From positions 992,001 through 1,056,000 of the forward strand of contig NZ_JACHVV010000002.1 in NCBI RefSeq assembly GCF_014190935.1: a stretch of 64,000 nt of DNA, in the 5' to 3' direction. This document shows, in pieces, positions 42,039 through 50,748 of the stretch (its first letter is position 1; each line of letters starts with the position of its first letter). Under the pieces are notes generated by a model. It saw nothing but the letters and a program-made list of their open reading frames with translations. It did no database searches and was not told the origin of the DNA. Source of the DNA: Chryseomonas sp014190935. GTDB taxonomy: Bacteria; Pseudomonadota; Gammaproteobacteria; Pseudomonadales; Pseudomonadaceae. A program made the position numbers and the translations under genes.

Positions 42039-42051
42039 CGCTGGCCGGTGC

Positions 42052-42079
42052 TTGCAATGCCCGGCCCTTGCAATAGACT
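42052..42079 (+). promoter_or_regulatory. Possible sigma-70 promoter of arfA
   Basis: TTGCAA (42052-42057) and TAGACT (42074-42079) are 16 bp apart, giving a transcript start near 42086. The leader then holds CCCC-ATCAA-GGGG and AGGAG before ATG 42128. Moderate match only. Confidence 0.45.
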
Positions 42080-42127
42080 GGCGCGCCCCCATCAAGGGGG
42101 AATCCCCAACCCCAGGAGCACGCACGC

Positions 42128-42289
42128 ATGGCCAAGAAGTACAGTCGCGGCCCCAACAAGGCCAAGGTCCTCGTCAGCGATCCCCGCTATCGCCCTCGCC
42201 AGGAAAAACCCGCCAAGGGCAAAGGCAGCTACCGCCGCGAAGCCTTCTCGTTGCAAGACGAGAAGGCTTCGGTCTTTCTGGCCGCCTGA
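42128..42289 (+). CDS. arfA: Alternative ribosome-rescue factor ArfA
   Basis: 53 residues as annotated by the stop codon. The central segment VSDPRYRPRQEKPAKGKGSY matches the diagnostic ArfA sequence (E. coli has [21 protein letters not shown]), which binds the empty mRNA channel and recruits RF2 to stalled ribosomes. A 14-bp perfect hairpin lies inside the last third of the reading frame (42238-42271). In E. coli such a hairpin is cut by RNase III or terminates transcription, so ArfA is made from a non-stop message and tagged by tmRNA unless trans-translation fails. The working form here would likely end near residue 38-46. AGGAG is upstream. Between holA and a lytic transglycosylase gene. 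Confidence 0.88.
   Translation: MAKKYSRGPNKAKVLVSDPRYRPRQEKPAKGKGSYRREAFSLQDEKASVFLAA
42238..42279 (+). terminator. Hairpin/terminator inside the arfA reading frame
   Basis: CGAAGCCTTCTCGT (42238-42251) and ACGAGAAGGCTTCG (42258-42271) are perfectly complementary with loop TGCAAG, followed by GTCTTTCT. Because it precedes the stop codon (42287-42289), termination or cleavage here yields a message without a stop codon. Confidence 0.85.
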
Positions 42290-42373
42290 AAGCTGCACGC
42301 AGACGCCTGACAGACGTCGGGACCCGGGCCGTGCTAAGGTGAGCCTTCCTGCCTAGACGTCCGGTGGAGACAG

Positions 42374-43696
42374 ATGCAATTCGGGAAAACCCGCGGATTC
42401 AAGACCGGCGGCCTCCTCGCCGGAACCCTGGTCACCCTGCTGACCGCCGCCCTGGCCGCCTGCGCCCAGACTCCGACGACGCCCACCGCGGCGCCCTCTT
42501 CGCCCTCCTCGTCCAAACCCGCACCCGCGGCGAACGCCCCCGCCTCGACGGCTGAGGCCATGCCGCAGCCGGACGAAAGCTTCGAGCAATGGCGCAGCCG
42601 TTTCCGCGCCCTGGCCCTGGGCCGGGGCATATCCGCCGCCACCTTCGACCAGGCCTTCGCTGGCGTGCAACCCGATCCGGCGGTGATCGCCGCCGATCGC
42701 AGCCAGCCGGAATTCACCAAGCCGGTCTGGGAATACCTGGAATCCGCCGTCTCGCCCCTGCGGGTGCGCAATGGCAAGAGTCTGCTGATCCAGCAGGCCG
42801 GGCTGCTGGCCTCCCTGGAAGCCCGCTATGGCATCGAGCCCGCGCGTCTGGTGGCCTTCTGGGGCATGGAGAGCAACTACGGCAACAACATGGGCAACAA
42901 GGGCGTCATCCGCTCCCTGGCCACCCTCGCCTACGAAGGTCGCCGCCCGGACTTCGCCCAGGACCAGCTCATCGCCGCGCTCGGCATCCTGCAGCACGGT
43001 GACGTCACCGCCGACCGCATGATCGGTTCCTGGGCCGGCGCCATGGGCCAGACCCAGTTCATCCCCACCACCTACGACCAGTACGCGGTGGACTTCGACG
43101 GCGACGGTCGCCGCGACATCTGGGGCTCCACCGCCGATGCCCTGGCTTCCACCGCCAACTACCTCAAGGCCTCCGGCTGGCAGGACGGCAAGCCCTGGGG
43201 CTACGAAGTCCGGGTACCGGCCAACTTCGACTACAGCCTGGCCGATATGGGCGTGCGCAAGAGCCTGGCCGAGTGGAACGCCCTGGGCATCCAGGGCCTC
43301 GGCCTGCCGCAACCGGCCGCCCAGCCGAGCGACAGCGCCTCGCTGCTGCTGCCCGCCGGCCATCGCGGCCCGGCCTTCCTGGTGTTCAACAACTTCCGCA
43401 CCATCCTCAAGTACAATAACTCCAGCTCCTATGCCCTGGGCGTGGCGCTGCTCTCGGAGCGCTATCGCGACGCCGGCCAGATCGCCGGCAGCTGGCCCAC
43501 CGATGACCTGCCGCTGAGCCGCAGCGAGCGCGTCGAACTGCAGCAGCGCCTGGCCGCCCTGGGCCTGGATCCGGGCAGCGCCGACGGCATCATCGGCGCC
43601 AACACCCGCAAAGCCATCCGCGCCTACCAGCAGTCCCAGGGCTGGCCGGCCGACGGCTATCCCAATCATCAGTTGCTGGACAAACTGCGCGGCTGA
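42374..43696 (+). CDS. MltB-family lytic murein transglycosylase with peptidoglycan-binding domain
   Basis: 440 residues. Lipoprotein signal (lipobox LAAC, Cys30), Pro/Ala/Ser linker to about 65, SLT_2 catalytic domain with the general acid Glu in FWGMESNYGNN and GAMGQTQFIPTTYDQYAVDFDGDG, and a C-terminal peptidoglycan-binding module (LSRSERVELQQRLAALGLDPGSADG). It cleaves the glycan strand to 1,6-anhydro ends at the outer membrane. It corresponds to P. aeruginosa PA3992. Start preceded by GGTGGAG. Confidence 0.93.
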   Translation: MQFGKTRGFKTGGLLAGTLVTLLTAALAACAQTPTTPTAAPSSPSSSKPAPAANAPASTAEAMPQPDESFEQWRSRFRALALGRGISAATFDQAFAGVQPDPAVIAADRSQPEFTKPVWEYLESAVSPLRVRNGKSLLIQQAGLLASLEARYGIEPARLVAFWGMESNYGNNMGNKGVIRSLATLAYEGRRPDFAQDQLIAALGILQHGDVTADRMIGSWAGAMGQTQFIPTTYDQYAVDFDGDGRRDIWGSTADALASTANYLKASGWQDGKPWGYEVRVPANFDYSLADMGVRKSLAEWNALGIQGLGLPQPAAQPSDSASLLLPAGHRGPAFLVFNNFRTILKYNNSSSYALGVALLSERYRDAGQIAGSWPTDDLPLSRSERVELQQRLAALGLDPGSADGIIGANTRKAIRAYQQSQGWPADGYPNHQLLDKLRG

Positions 43697-43704
43697 CGCC
43701 TGCT

Positions 43705-43737
43705 GGCGACCCGTATCTCAACCGAGACCGGGTCGCC
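43705..43737. terminator. Bidirectional hairpin terminator
   Basis: GGCGACCCG / CGGGTCGCC (9 bp) encloses a second stem TCTC / GAGA. It lies between the convergent transglycosylase and LysR genes and can serve both, although neither side has a long T-run. Confidence 0.6.
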
Positions 43738-43757
43738 GATCAGCACGCTTCGACACC

Positions 43758-44651
43758 CTACCTTCCGACCTGCTCCAGCACCTCCAGCAAGGCTGCCGCC
43801 GCCGGCGACAGCTCGTTGAAATCCCGGCAACCCACCACCAGGTCACGACGCGCCCAGGCATCGTTCAGCGGATGACAGGCCAGCGCCAGGCCCGGTCCTG
43901 CGCGGAGCAGACTCGCGGCCGGCAGGATGGCCACGCCCAGGCCACGGGCGACCAGGGCACAGGCCTGGATCGGACTCGGTACCCGAATGCGGATCGCCAG
44001 TTCCCGGCCCCACTGCGCCGCCTGGGCTTCCACATGGAGCTGCAAGGCATTGCCGCGAGACAGGCCGACGAAGGGCTGCTCGAGCAATCGCGCGAAATCG
44101 ACCCGCTCGCCATCCTTCAAAGGCACGCTACCCGGCGCCGCGACCAGCACCAGAGGATCATCGCGGAAGGGCCGGACCTGCAGATCCTCCAAACCCGGCG
44201 CCGCCATGAAAATTCCCAGGTCGGCGCGACCTTCGCGGAGCGCCAGCACAATGCGTGAGCTAGGCAGTTCCTCGACGTCCACGTCCACCCTGGGCTGCGC
44301 CTGGAGGAAATCGGCCAGGGGTTCATCCAGATGCTCCATCACCGCGGCACCGTTGCCCAACAGCCGTACCCAGGTACGGCTGTCCGCCACTGCGCCAGTG
44401 AGGTCCTGGTCCATTTCCTCCAGCCGCAACAGGACCGCCCGGGCATGGCGCTCCAGGGTCAGGCCGGCCGGGGTGGGACGGACGCCACGCGCGTGGCGGA
44501 TCAGGAGCCGCGTTCCCAGGCGGTCTTCCAGCGCCTTGATGCGGGCACTGGCGGAAGGGAGCGCCAGGTGACTCCGCTCGGCGCCCAGGGTGATGCTGCG
44601 CGCCGCCACGACGTGGAGAAACAGACGCAGGTCGAGCAGGTCGTAGCGCAT
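43758..44651 (-). CDS. LysR-family transcriptional regulator
   Basis: 297 residues. DNA-binding head (LRLFLHVVAARSITLGAERSHLALPSASARIKALEDRLG) and a periplasmic-binding-like effector domain. Divergent from the TauE/SafE-type permease gene with 103 bp between, a common regulator-transporter pair. ATG 44651 begins the family-typical MRYDLLDLRLF. It probably controls the permease in response to the transported anion. Confidence 0.9.
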   Translation of the reverse strand: MRYDLLDLRLFLHVVAARSITLGAERSHLALPSASARIKALEDRLGTRLLIRHARGVRPTPAGLTLERHARAVLLRLEEMDQDLTGAVADSRTWVRLLGNGAAVMEHLDEPLADFLQAQPRVDVDVEELPSSRIVLALREGRADLGIFMAAPGLEDLQVRPFRDDPLVLVAAPGSVPLKDGERVDFARLLEQPFVGLSRGNALQLHVEAQAAQWGRELAIRIRVPSPIQACALVARGLGVAILPAASLLRAGPGLALACHPLNDAWARRDLVVGCRDFNELSPAAAALLEVLEQVGR

Positions 44652-44754
44652 CGCCGGAGAGCCTCTGTGCCGACCGTAGGCAGCCTTCGCCAATCCCGGC
44701 TTCTCACCTGCGGTCCTGAAATCCATGGTAACGCCTCCACCCGAGGAGGCGACC

Positions 44755-45504
44755 ATGACCCTGCTGCTCTGTATCCTGATCTTCGTGCTCGCGGGGCTGA
44801 CCAAGGGCGTGCTCGGCCTGGGCCTGCCCACCGTCGCCATGAGTCTGCTGGCACTGCTGATGACACCCGCCGAAGCCGCCGCCCTGCTGCTGATTCCCTC
44901 CCTGCTCACCAACGTCTGGCAATTCTGCGCCGGCCCCTCGCCCTGGCGGACGTTCAAACGTCTGTTGCCGCTGCAACTGGCCCTGGTGCCGGGCACCCTG
45001 CTCAGCATCCCGCTGCTGACCGGGGGCGATGGCGCCGGACTCGCTGCCGCGCTGGGCGCGGTGCTGGTCGCCTATGGCCTGATCGGCTGGGCGGGCTGGC
45101 GCCTGCCCGCGCCAGGTTGTCATGAGGGCAAGGTCGCTCTGCTGGTGGGTTTCGTCACGGGTCTGATCACCGGCATGACCGGTGTCTTCGTGCTGCCGGC
45201 GGTGCCCTATCTGCAGAGTCTGGCGCTGGACAAGGAACAGCTGATCGAGGCCCTGGGGCTGAGCTTCACCGTCGCCACCCTGGCCCTGCTGATGGGCCTC
45301 TGGTGGCAGGAGGCGCTGGCGGTCGAGCGCCTGGGTGCTTCCAGCCTGCTACTGCTACCCGCTCTCGCCGGCATGTGGCTAGGCCAGCGCGTGCGTCAGC
45401 GCCTCAAGGAGCATCTGTTTCGCCGCTTGTTCTTTGGCGGGTTGCTGCTGCTGGGGGCCTACGCCGTCCTGCATTATCTGCTGCGCTTGGGCTATCTTGG
45501 CTGA
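44755..45504 (+). CDS. TauE/SafE-family anion permease
   Basis: 249 residues with about eight hydrophobic helices; FVLAGLTKGVLGLGLPTVAMSLLALLM and GFVTGLITGMTGVFVLPAVPYLQ are the two inverted-repeat signatures of the family. Members move sulfite, sulfoacetate, taurine-derived or other organic anions. GAGGAGG precedes ATG 44755. Substrate unknown. Confidence 0.9.
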   Translation: MTLLLCILIFVLAGLTKGVLGLGLPTVAMSLLALLMTPAEAAALLLIPSLLTNVWQFCAGPSPWRTFKRLLPLQLALVPGTLLSIPLLTGGDGAGLAAALGAVLVAYGLIGWAGWRLPAPGCHEGKVALLVGFVTGLITGMTGVFVLPAVPYLQSLALDKEQLIEALGLSFTVATLALLMGLWWQEALAVERLGASSLLLLPALAGMWLGQRVRQRLKEHLFRRLFFGGLLLLGAYAVLHYLLRLGYLG

Positions 45505-45579
45505 ACCCGTCACAGTGCTGCCAGGTCCAGCCGGTGTAGGCTGCACCTTCGACGGGCAGCACGGTCTATGGGCGTAATT

Positions 45580-45608
45580 GAAGGGTCGCCGTGCCACGGT
45601 GACCCTTC
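45580..45608. terminator. Hairpin between the permease gene and pgm
   Basis: GAAGGGTCGCCG and CGGTGACCCTTC form a 12-bp stem with one G-U pair and a five-base loop, 75 bp after the permease stop. No T-run follows. Confidence 0.5.
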
Positions 45609-45663
45609 AGACCCGGGCCTGTGCCCGACCGCTGCCTCTTTCCGACGTATACAGGACGCTTTC

Positions 45664-47328
45664 ATGACGCTCGCTCCCAACGCAGGACGCCTCCCCGACG
45701 AGAACACCCTGACCCACCTGCCGCGCCTGGTGGCGCGCTACTACAGCGATCGCCCCGACCCCAGCGATCCGGGTCAGCAGGTGGCCTTTGGCACCTCCGG
45801 GCACCGCGGTTCCTCGCTCAAGGGCAGCTTCAACGAGTGGCACATCCTCGCCATCACCCAGGCCATCTGCGAATACCGTAAGGCCCAGGGCGTCGACGGC
45901 CCGCTGTTCATGGGCATGGACACCCACGCGCTGTCCGAGCCGGCCTTCATCTCCGCCCTGGAAGTGCTCGCCGCCAACGGCGTGGAAGTCCGTATCGACG
46001 CCGGTTGCGCCGAGACCAACGGCGAGCCGGGCTATACCCCCACGCCGGCGCTGTCCAATGCCATCCTCGAATACAACGCCGGCCGCAGCTCGGGCCTGGC
46101 CGACGGCATCGTCATCACCCCGTCGCACAATCCGCCGGCCGATGGCGGCTTCAAGTACAACCCTACCAATGGTGGGCCAGCCGACACCAACGTCACCAAG
46201 AGCATTCAGGACCGCGCCAACGCCCTGCTGGTGGCCGGTCTCGACGGCGTCAAGCGGATGGATTACCGCCAGGCGCTCAAGGCCGCCACCACCCATAAAT
46301 TCGATTTCCTCGACAGCTATGTCGGCGGCCTGGGCCAGGTCATCGACCTGGACGCCATCCGCGGCTCCGGCCTGACCTTTGGCGTCGACCCCCTCGGCGG
46401 CGCCGGGGTGCACTACTGGCCGCGCATCGCTGAGCGCTATGGCCTGCCGCTGGAGGTGCTGTCGACCCGCGTCGACCAGACCTTCCGCTTCATGCGCCTG
46501 GACTGGGACGGCAAGATCCGCATGGACTGCAGCTCGCCCCACGCCATGGCCGGCCTGATCGAGAACAAGGACAGATTCGACGTCTCCTTCGCCTGCGACA
46601 CCGACCATGACCGCCACGGCATCGTCGCCCGCTCGGTGGGGCTGCTCAATCCCAACCACTACCTGGCAGTGGCCATCGAATACCTCTTCACCCATCGTCC
46701 GCAGTGGAGCCAGCAGGCCGGCATCGGCAAGACCCTGGTGTCCTCCTCGATGATCGACCGCGTCGCCCACGGCATTGGCCGCCAGGTGGTGGAAGTGCCG
46801 GTAGGCTTCAAGTGGTTCGTCGACGGCCTGCTGGATGGCAGCCTGGGCTTTGGTGGCGAGGAATCCGCCGGGGCTTCCTTCCTGCGCAAGGCAGGCGGCG
46901 CCTGGTCCACCGACAAGGACGGCCTCATCCTCGGCCTGCTGGCCGCGGAAATCACCGCCGTGACCGGCAAGGACCCGGGCGAGCGTTACCAGGCCCTGAC
47001 CGAACGCTTCGGTGCTCCGGTCTACCAGCGCATCGACGCCGCCGCCGACCGTGAGCAGAAGGCTCGGCTGAGCAAGCTGTCCGCCGCCCAGGTCACCGCC
47101 AAGGAGCTGGCCGGCCAGCCGATCACCGCCATCCTCACCGAGGCACCCGGCAACGGCGCCGCCATCGGTGGCCTCAAGGTGGTCACCGAGAACGGCTGGT
47201 TCGCCGCCCGTCCCTCCGGTACCGAAGACGTCTACAAGATCTACGCCGAGAGCTTCGAGGGCGAAGCCCACCTGGGTCGTATCCAGGAAGAAGCCAAGGC
47301 GCTGGTGGACGGCGTGCTGCGCGGCTGA
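45664..47328 (+). CDS. pgm: Phosphoglucomutase (alpha-D-glucose phosphate-specific)
   Basis: 554 residues. Phospho-serine S154 in TPSHNPP, metal-binding DTDHDRHG, sugar-binding GGEESAGASF and phosphate-binding RPSGTED are intact. It interconverts glucose 1-phosphate and glucose 6-phosphate, feeding glycogen, trehalose and envelope-sugar synthesis. ATG 45664 has ACAGGA upstream. Followed by a dispersed repeat and a strong bidirectional terminator. Confidence 0.95.
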   Translation: MTLAPNAGRLPDENTLTHLPRLVARYYSDRPDPSDPGQQVAFGTSGHRGSSLKGSFNEWHILAITQAICEYRKAQGVDGPLFMGMDTHALSEPAFISALEVLAANGVEVRIDAGCAETNGEPGYTPTPALSNAILEYNAGRSSGLADGIVITPSHNPPADGGFKYNPTNGGPADTNVTKSIQDRANALLVAGLDGVKRMDYRQALKAATTHKFDFLDSYVGGLGQVIDLDAIRGSGLTFGVDPLGGAGVHYWPRIAERYGLPLEVLSTRVDQTFRFMRLDWDGKIRMDCSSPHAMAGLIENKDRFDVSFACDTDHDRHGIVARSVGLLNPNHYLAVAIEYLFTHRPQWSQQAGIGKTLVSSSMIDRVAHGIGRQVVEVPVGFKWFVDGLLDGSLGFGGEESAGASFLRKAGGAWSTDKDGLILGLLAAEITAVTGKDPGERYQALTERFGAPVYQRIDAAADREQKARLSKLSAAQVTAKELAGQPITAILTEAPGNGAAIGGLKVVTENGWFAARPSGTEDVYKIYAESFEGEAHLGRIQEEAKALVDGVLRG

Positions 47329-47333
47329 AGGCG

Positions 47334-47368
47334 CACCCTCACCCCAACCTTCTCCCAAAGGGAGAGGG
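47334..47368. repeat. Dispersed repeat copy after pgm
   Basis: CACCCTCACCCCAACCTTCT followed by CCC-AAA-GGGAGAGGG is the fourth copy of the hairpin repeat seen at 19839, 19967 and, inverted, 34507. Confidence 0.7.
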
Positions 47369-47408
47369 AGCTGCAAGCGGATCGGCGGGGGTGAAGGTGC
47401 CTATCCAC

Positions 47409-47438
47409 AAAAAAGGCAGCCCATGGCTGCCCTTTTTT
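47409..47438. terminator. Bidirectional rho-independent terminator (pgm/lipA)
   Basis: A6-GGCAGCC-CAT-GGCTGCC-C-T6 is nearly symmetric, so it gives a T-run on both strands and ends the convergent pgm and lipA transcripts. Confidence 0.93.
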
Positions 47439-47453
47439 ATTGCGACGCGAGGA

Positions 47454-48455
47454 TCAGCTGATCTTCTTGGCGCCGTGCGCCTGCTGGTCGGCATGGTACG
47501 AGGAGCGCACCAGCGGACCCGAGGCGACGTTCTTGAAGCCCATCTTGGCGCCTTCCTCGGCGTACCAGGCGAAGGTATCCGGGTGGACGAAGCGCTGCAC
47601 CGGCAGGTGGTTGCGCGAGGGCTGCAGGTACTGCCCGAGGGTCAGCATGTCGATCTCGTGCTCGCGCATGCGCTGCATGACCTCGATGACTTCCTCGTCG
47701 GTCTCGCCCAGGCCCAGCATCAGGCCGGACTTGGTCGGCACGTGGGGCACGCGCTTCTTGAAGTTCTGCAGCAGGTCCAGCGACCACTCGAAGTCCGAAC
47801 CCGGGCGCGCGGCCTTGTACAGGCGCGGGACGGTCTCCAGGTTGTGGTTGAAGACATCCGGCGGCTCCTGCTCGGTGATGGCCAGGGCGACGTCCATGCG
47901 ACCGCGATAGTCCGGCACCAGGGTCTCCAGCTGGATGCCGGGGGTCAGCTTGCGGATCTCGCGCAGGCAGTCGACGAAGTGCTGGGCACCGCCGTCGCGC
48001 AGGTCGTCGCGGTCCACCGAGGTGATCACCACGTACTTCAGACCCAGGTCGGCGATGGCTACCGCCAGGTTCTTCGGCTCGTCCACGTCCAGCGGCTTCG
48101 GCCGGCCATGGCCGACGTCGCAGAAGGGGCAGCGACGGGTGCAGATGTCACCCATGATCATGAAGGTGGCGGTGCCGCCGGAGAAGCACTCGCCCAGGTT
48201 GGGGCAGGACGCCTCTTCGCAGACACTGTGGAGCTTGTGCTTGCGCAGCAGCTGCTTGATGCGCTCGACCTCGGGGGTGACCGGGATGCGCACGCGGATC
48301 CAGTCCGGCTTGCGCGGCAGCTCCTCGGTGGGAATGATCTTTACCGGGATGCGCGCGACCTTTTCGGCGCCGCGCAGCTTGACGCCGGCTTCCACCTTGC
48401 TGGGGCGGGCGGGCGGGGTAAGGGTCTGGACGCTGTCTTGTACTGTAGTGGTCAT
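47454..48455 (-). CDS. lipA: Lipoyl synthase
   Basis: 333 residues. Auxiliary-cluster cysteines C79, C84, C90 (CEEASCPNLGEC) and radical-SAM cysteines C105, C109, C112 (CTRRCPFC) are intact, as is the C-terminal RSSY. It inserts two sulfurs into octanoyl groups on lipoyl domains. The ATG at 48455 sits one base from the lipB stop region, so lipB-lipA are co-transcribed. Confidence 0.97.
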   Translation of the reverse strand: MTTTVQDSVQTLTPPARPSKVEAGVKLRGAEKVARIPVKIIPTEELPRKPDWIRVRIPVTPEVERIKQLLRKHKLHSVCEEASCPNLGECFSGGTATFMIMGDICTRRCPFCDVGHGRPKPLDVDEPKNLAVAIADLGLKYVVITSVDRDDLRDGGAQHFVDCLREIRKLTPGIQLETLVPDYRGRMDVALAITEQEPPDVFNHNLETVPRLYKAARPGSDFEWSLDLLQNFKKRVPHVPTKSGLMLGLGETDEEVIEVMQRMREHEIDMLTLGQYLQPSRNHLPVQRFVHPDTFAWYAEEGAKMGFKNVASGPLVRSSYHADQQAHGAKKIS

Positions 48456-48456
48456 G

Positions 48457-49113
48457 TCAATCCGATTCCAGGGTGATCGGTTCGGGGTAGCCCAGGCGCA
48501 GACTCAGGTGACGGACCAGAGACTCGCGGACCTCGTCGAAAGCTAGTGGCCCGGTCACCAGATCGCGGAGCTGGGTCATGGCCAGGCCGGCATAACCGCA
48601 GGGGTTGATCCGGCGGAAGGGTGCCAGATCCATGTCAACGTTGAGCGCCAGGCCGTGGAAGGACCGGCCATTGCGGATGCGCAGGCCCAGGGAGGCGATC
48701 TTGGCGCCGTCCACGTAGACACCCGGCGCATCGGCCCGGGCCGCGGCCTGCACGCCCCAATCGGCGAGCAGCGCGATCAGGCTGTCTTCCATGGCGCTGA
48801 CCAATTCTCGCACGCCCAGGCCCTTGCGGCGAACATCCAGCAGCACATAGGCGATGAGCTGACCGGGCCCATGGTACGTGACCTGACCGCCGCGATCGAC
48901 CTGCACCACCGGAATGTCGCCCACGGCGAGCAGGTGCTCGGGCTTGCCGGCCTGCCCCTGGGTGAAGACCGCGGGATGCTGCAGCAGCCAGAGTTCGTCG
49001 GGGGTGGCCGGGCCGCGCTCGTCGGTGAAGCGGCGCATGGCCTCCAGGGTCGCCTCGTAGGGCCGCAGGCCCCAGCGGCGCACGCCCAGGCTGGCCGGGG
49101 CGGGAGTGCTCAT
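48457..49113 (-). CDS. lipB: Octanoyltransferase
   Basis: 218 residues. RGGQVTYHGPGQLIAYV substrate loop, K138 (DGAKIASLGLRI) and catalytic C172 (INPCGYAGL) are present. It moves octanoate from acyl carrier protein to lipoyl domains, the step before LipA. Its start overlaps the ybeD stop (TGATG). Confidence 0.96.
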   Translation of the reverse strand: MSTPAPASLGVRRWGLRPYEATLEAMRRFTDERGPATPDELWLLQHPAVFTQGQAGKPEHLLAVGDIPVVQVDRGGQVTYHGPGQLIAYVLLDVRRKGLGVRELVSAMEDSLIALLADWGVQAAARADAPGVYVDGAKIASLGLRIRNGRSFHGLALNVDMDLAPFRRINPCGYAGLAMTQLRDLVTGPLAFDEVRESLVRHLSLRLGYPEPITLESD

Positions 49114-49388
49114 CAGATCACCATGTGCACGCGGCCGGTGGCGCGCAGGTCCTGGTGGATGGCCTGCAGCTGGTCCACGCCGGTGGCGGTGATTAGCACC
49201 TGCACGGAGAGGAAACGGCCGTTGCGACTGTCGCGGGTCACCAGGGTGCCGCGGTCCAGATCCGGCGCGTGGCGCTGGACGATGTCGAGCACCAGCTCGG
49301 CGAAATCGGCACCGGCATCGCCGATCACCTTGATCGGATAGCGCGGGCAGGGAAATTCGATCTTGGGGGGTTGAACGTCTTCGGTCAT
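49113..49388 (-). CDS. ybeD: YbeD/DUF493 family protein
   Basis: 91 residues with IEFPCPRYPIKVIGDAGADF and LVTRDSRNGRFLSVQVLITATG, the conserved DUF493 segments. It has an ACT-like fold in E. coli and no settled function; it is almost always encoded next to lipB. A weak TGGAAG precedes ATG 49388. A terminator separates it from the dac gene upstream. Confidence 0.92.
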   Translation of the reverse strand: MTEDVQPPKIEFPCPRYPIKVIGDAGADFAELVLDIVQRHAPDLDRGTLVTRDSRNGRFLSVQVLITATGVDQLQAIHQDLRATGRVHMVI

Positions 49389-49424
49389 GCGGACTTCCAG
49401 GCCGACCGGTGTCGGCAGGGGGTG

Positions 49425-49448
49425 AAAGGCCCGCAGATGCGGGCCTTT
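49425..49448 (-). terminator. Terminator after the D,D-carboxypeptidase gene
   Basis: AAAGGCCCGCA / TGCGGGCCTTT is an 11-base palindrome arm pair (10 bp stem with a four-base loop), 13 bp after the dac stop, ending in TTT on the minus strand. Confidence 0.75.
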
Positions 49449-49461
49449 GCAGGGTGACGGA

Positions 49462-50622
49462 TCAGTTGAACAATCCGTAGAAGAACAGGCGAATGCTATC
49501 CCACAGGCGACGGAAGAGGCCACCCTCCTCGACCGGTTGCAGGGCGACCAGGTCGGCGGTGTGCACCACCTTGTCATCCAGCTTCACCTCGACCTTGCCG
49601 ATCACCTGGCCCTGGGCGATGGGCGCGATCAGCTGCGGATTGAGCACCATCTCGGCGTGCAGCTTCTTGGCCTGGCCGCGCGGCAGGGTCATGGTCAGGT
49701 CGTTGGCCAGACCGGCCTGGACTTCGCGGGTGTCGCCCTTCCATACCGGCGCCTTGGCCAGTTCGGTGCCCTTCTTGTAGAAGGACTGGGTCTCGAAGAA
49801 GCGGAAGCCGTAGGTCAGCAGCTTCTGGGTCTCGGCGGCGCGAGCCTGTTCGCTGTTGGTACCGAACACCACGGCGACCAGGCGCATGCCGTCGCGCACG
49901 GCCGAGGCCACCAGGCAGTAGCCGGCTTCGTCGGTGTGGCCGGTCTTCAGGCCGTCGACGGTCTTGTCGCGCCACAGCAGCAGGTTGCGGTTCGGCTGCT
50001 TGATGTTGTTCCAGAAGAATTCCTTCTGGGAGTAGATGGCGTAGTGCTGGGCATCGGCGTTGATGATGGCGCGCGCCAGGATGGCCATGTCGTGGGCCGA
50101 GGAATAGTGGTTCGGATCCGGCAGGCCGGTGGCGTCCATGAAGTGGGTGTTCTGCATGCCCAGCTTCTGCGCGGTGGTGTTCATCATGTCGGCGAAGGCG
50201 TCTTCGCTGCCGGCGATGTGCTCGGCCAGGGCGACGCTGGCGTCGTTGCCGGACTGGATGATGATGCCGTGCAGCAGGTCACCGACCGACACCTGGGTGC
50301 CGACCTTGATGAACATCCGCGAACCGCCGGTACGCCAGGCGTGCTCGCTGACGGTGACCATGTCCGATTCCTTGATGCGACCCCGGTTGATTTCCAGGGT
50401 GGCGATGTAGGCGGTCATCAGCTTGGTCAGGCTGGCTGGCGGCAGGCGCTGGTCGGAGTTGGATTCGGTGAGCACGGCGCCGCTGTTGGCATCCATGAGA
50501 ATCCAGGCCTTGGCGGCCAGCTGGGGCGCCGCCGGAACCATTGTCTCGGCCGCCCAGACGGCCGGGACACAGGCGATCGTTACTAGGAGGAGCAGGCGTC
50601 GAGCGAGTTTTGCGATTGTCAT
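49462..50622 (-). CDS. dacA: D-alanyl-D-alanine carboxypeptidase (PBP5/6 type)
   Basis: 386 residues. A signal peptide (LLLLVTIACVPAVWA) is followed by penicillin-binding motifs S64-L-T-K67, S124-G-N126 and K226-T-G228, a PBP5 C-terminal beta domain and an amphipathic anchor helix (LFRRLWDSIRLFFYGLF). It trims the terminal D-Ala of pentapeptides in the periplasm. Same position as P. aeruginosa dacC (PA3999), so the symbol could equally be dacC. Confidence 0.95.
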   Translation of the reverse strand: MTIAKLARRLLLLVTIACVPAVWAAETMVPAAPQLAAKAWILMDANSGAVLTESNSDQRLPPASLTKLMTAYIATLEINRGRIKESDMVTVSEHAWRTGGSRMFIKVGTQVSVGDLLHGIIIQSGNDASVALAEHIAGSEDAFADMMNTTAQKLGMQNTHFMDATGLPDPNHYSSAHDMAILARAIINADAQHYAIYSQKEFFWNNIKQPNRNLLLWRDKTVDGLKTGHTDEAGYCLVASAVRDGMRLVAVVFGTNSEQARAAETQKLLTYGFRFFETQSFYKKGTELAKAPVWKGDTREVQAGLANDLTMTLPRGQAKKLHAEMVLNPQLIAPIAQGQVIGKVEVKLDDKVVHTADLVALQPVEEGGLFRRLWDSIRLFFYGLFN

Positions 50623-50748
50623 CCGAATCTCTGAAAGGTTGGGGTATGGCAGGAGCAGCGGACCCAGACCGCTCGGTCCACGTCGATCCGCGCGAGGCGG
50701 ATCACGACGGCTGGGGCCGGCGACTGGGCGTCATGAAGCATCCCTGCT

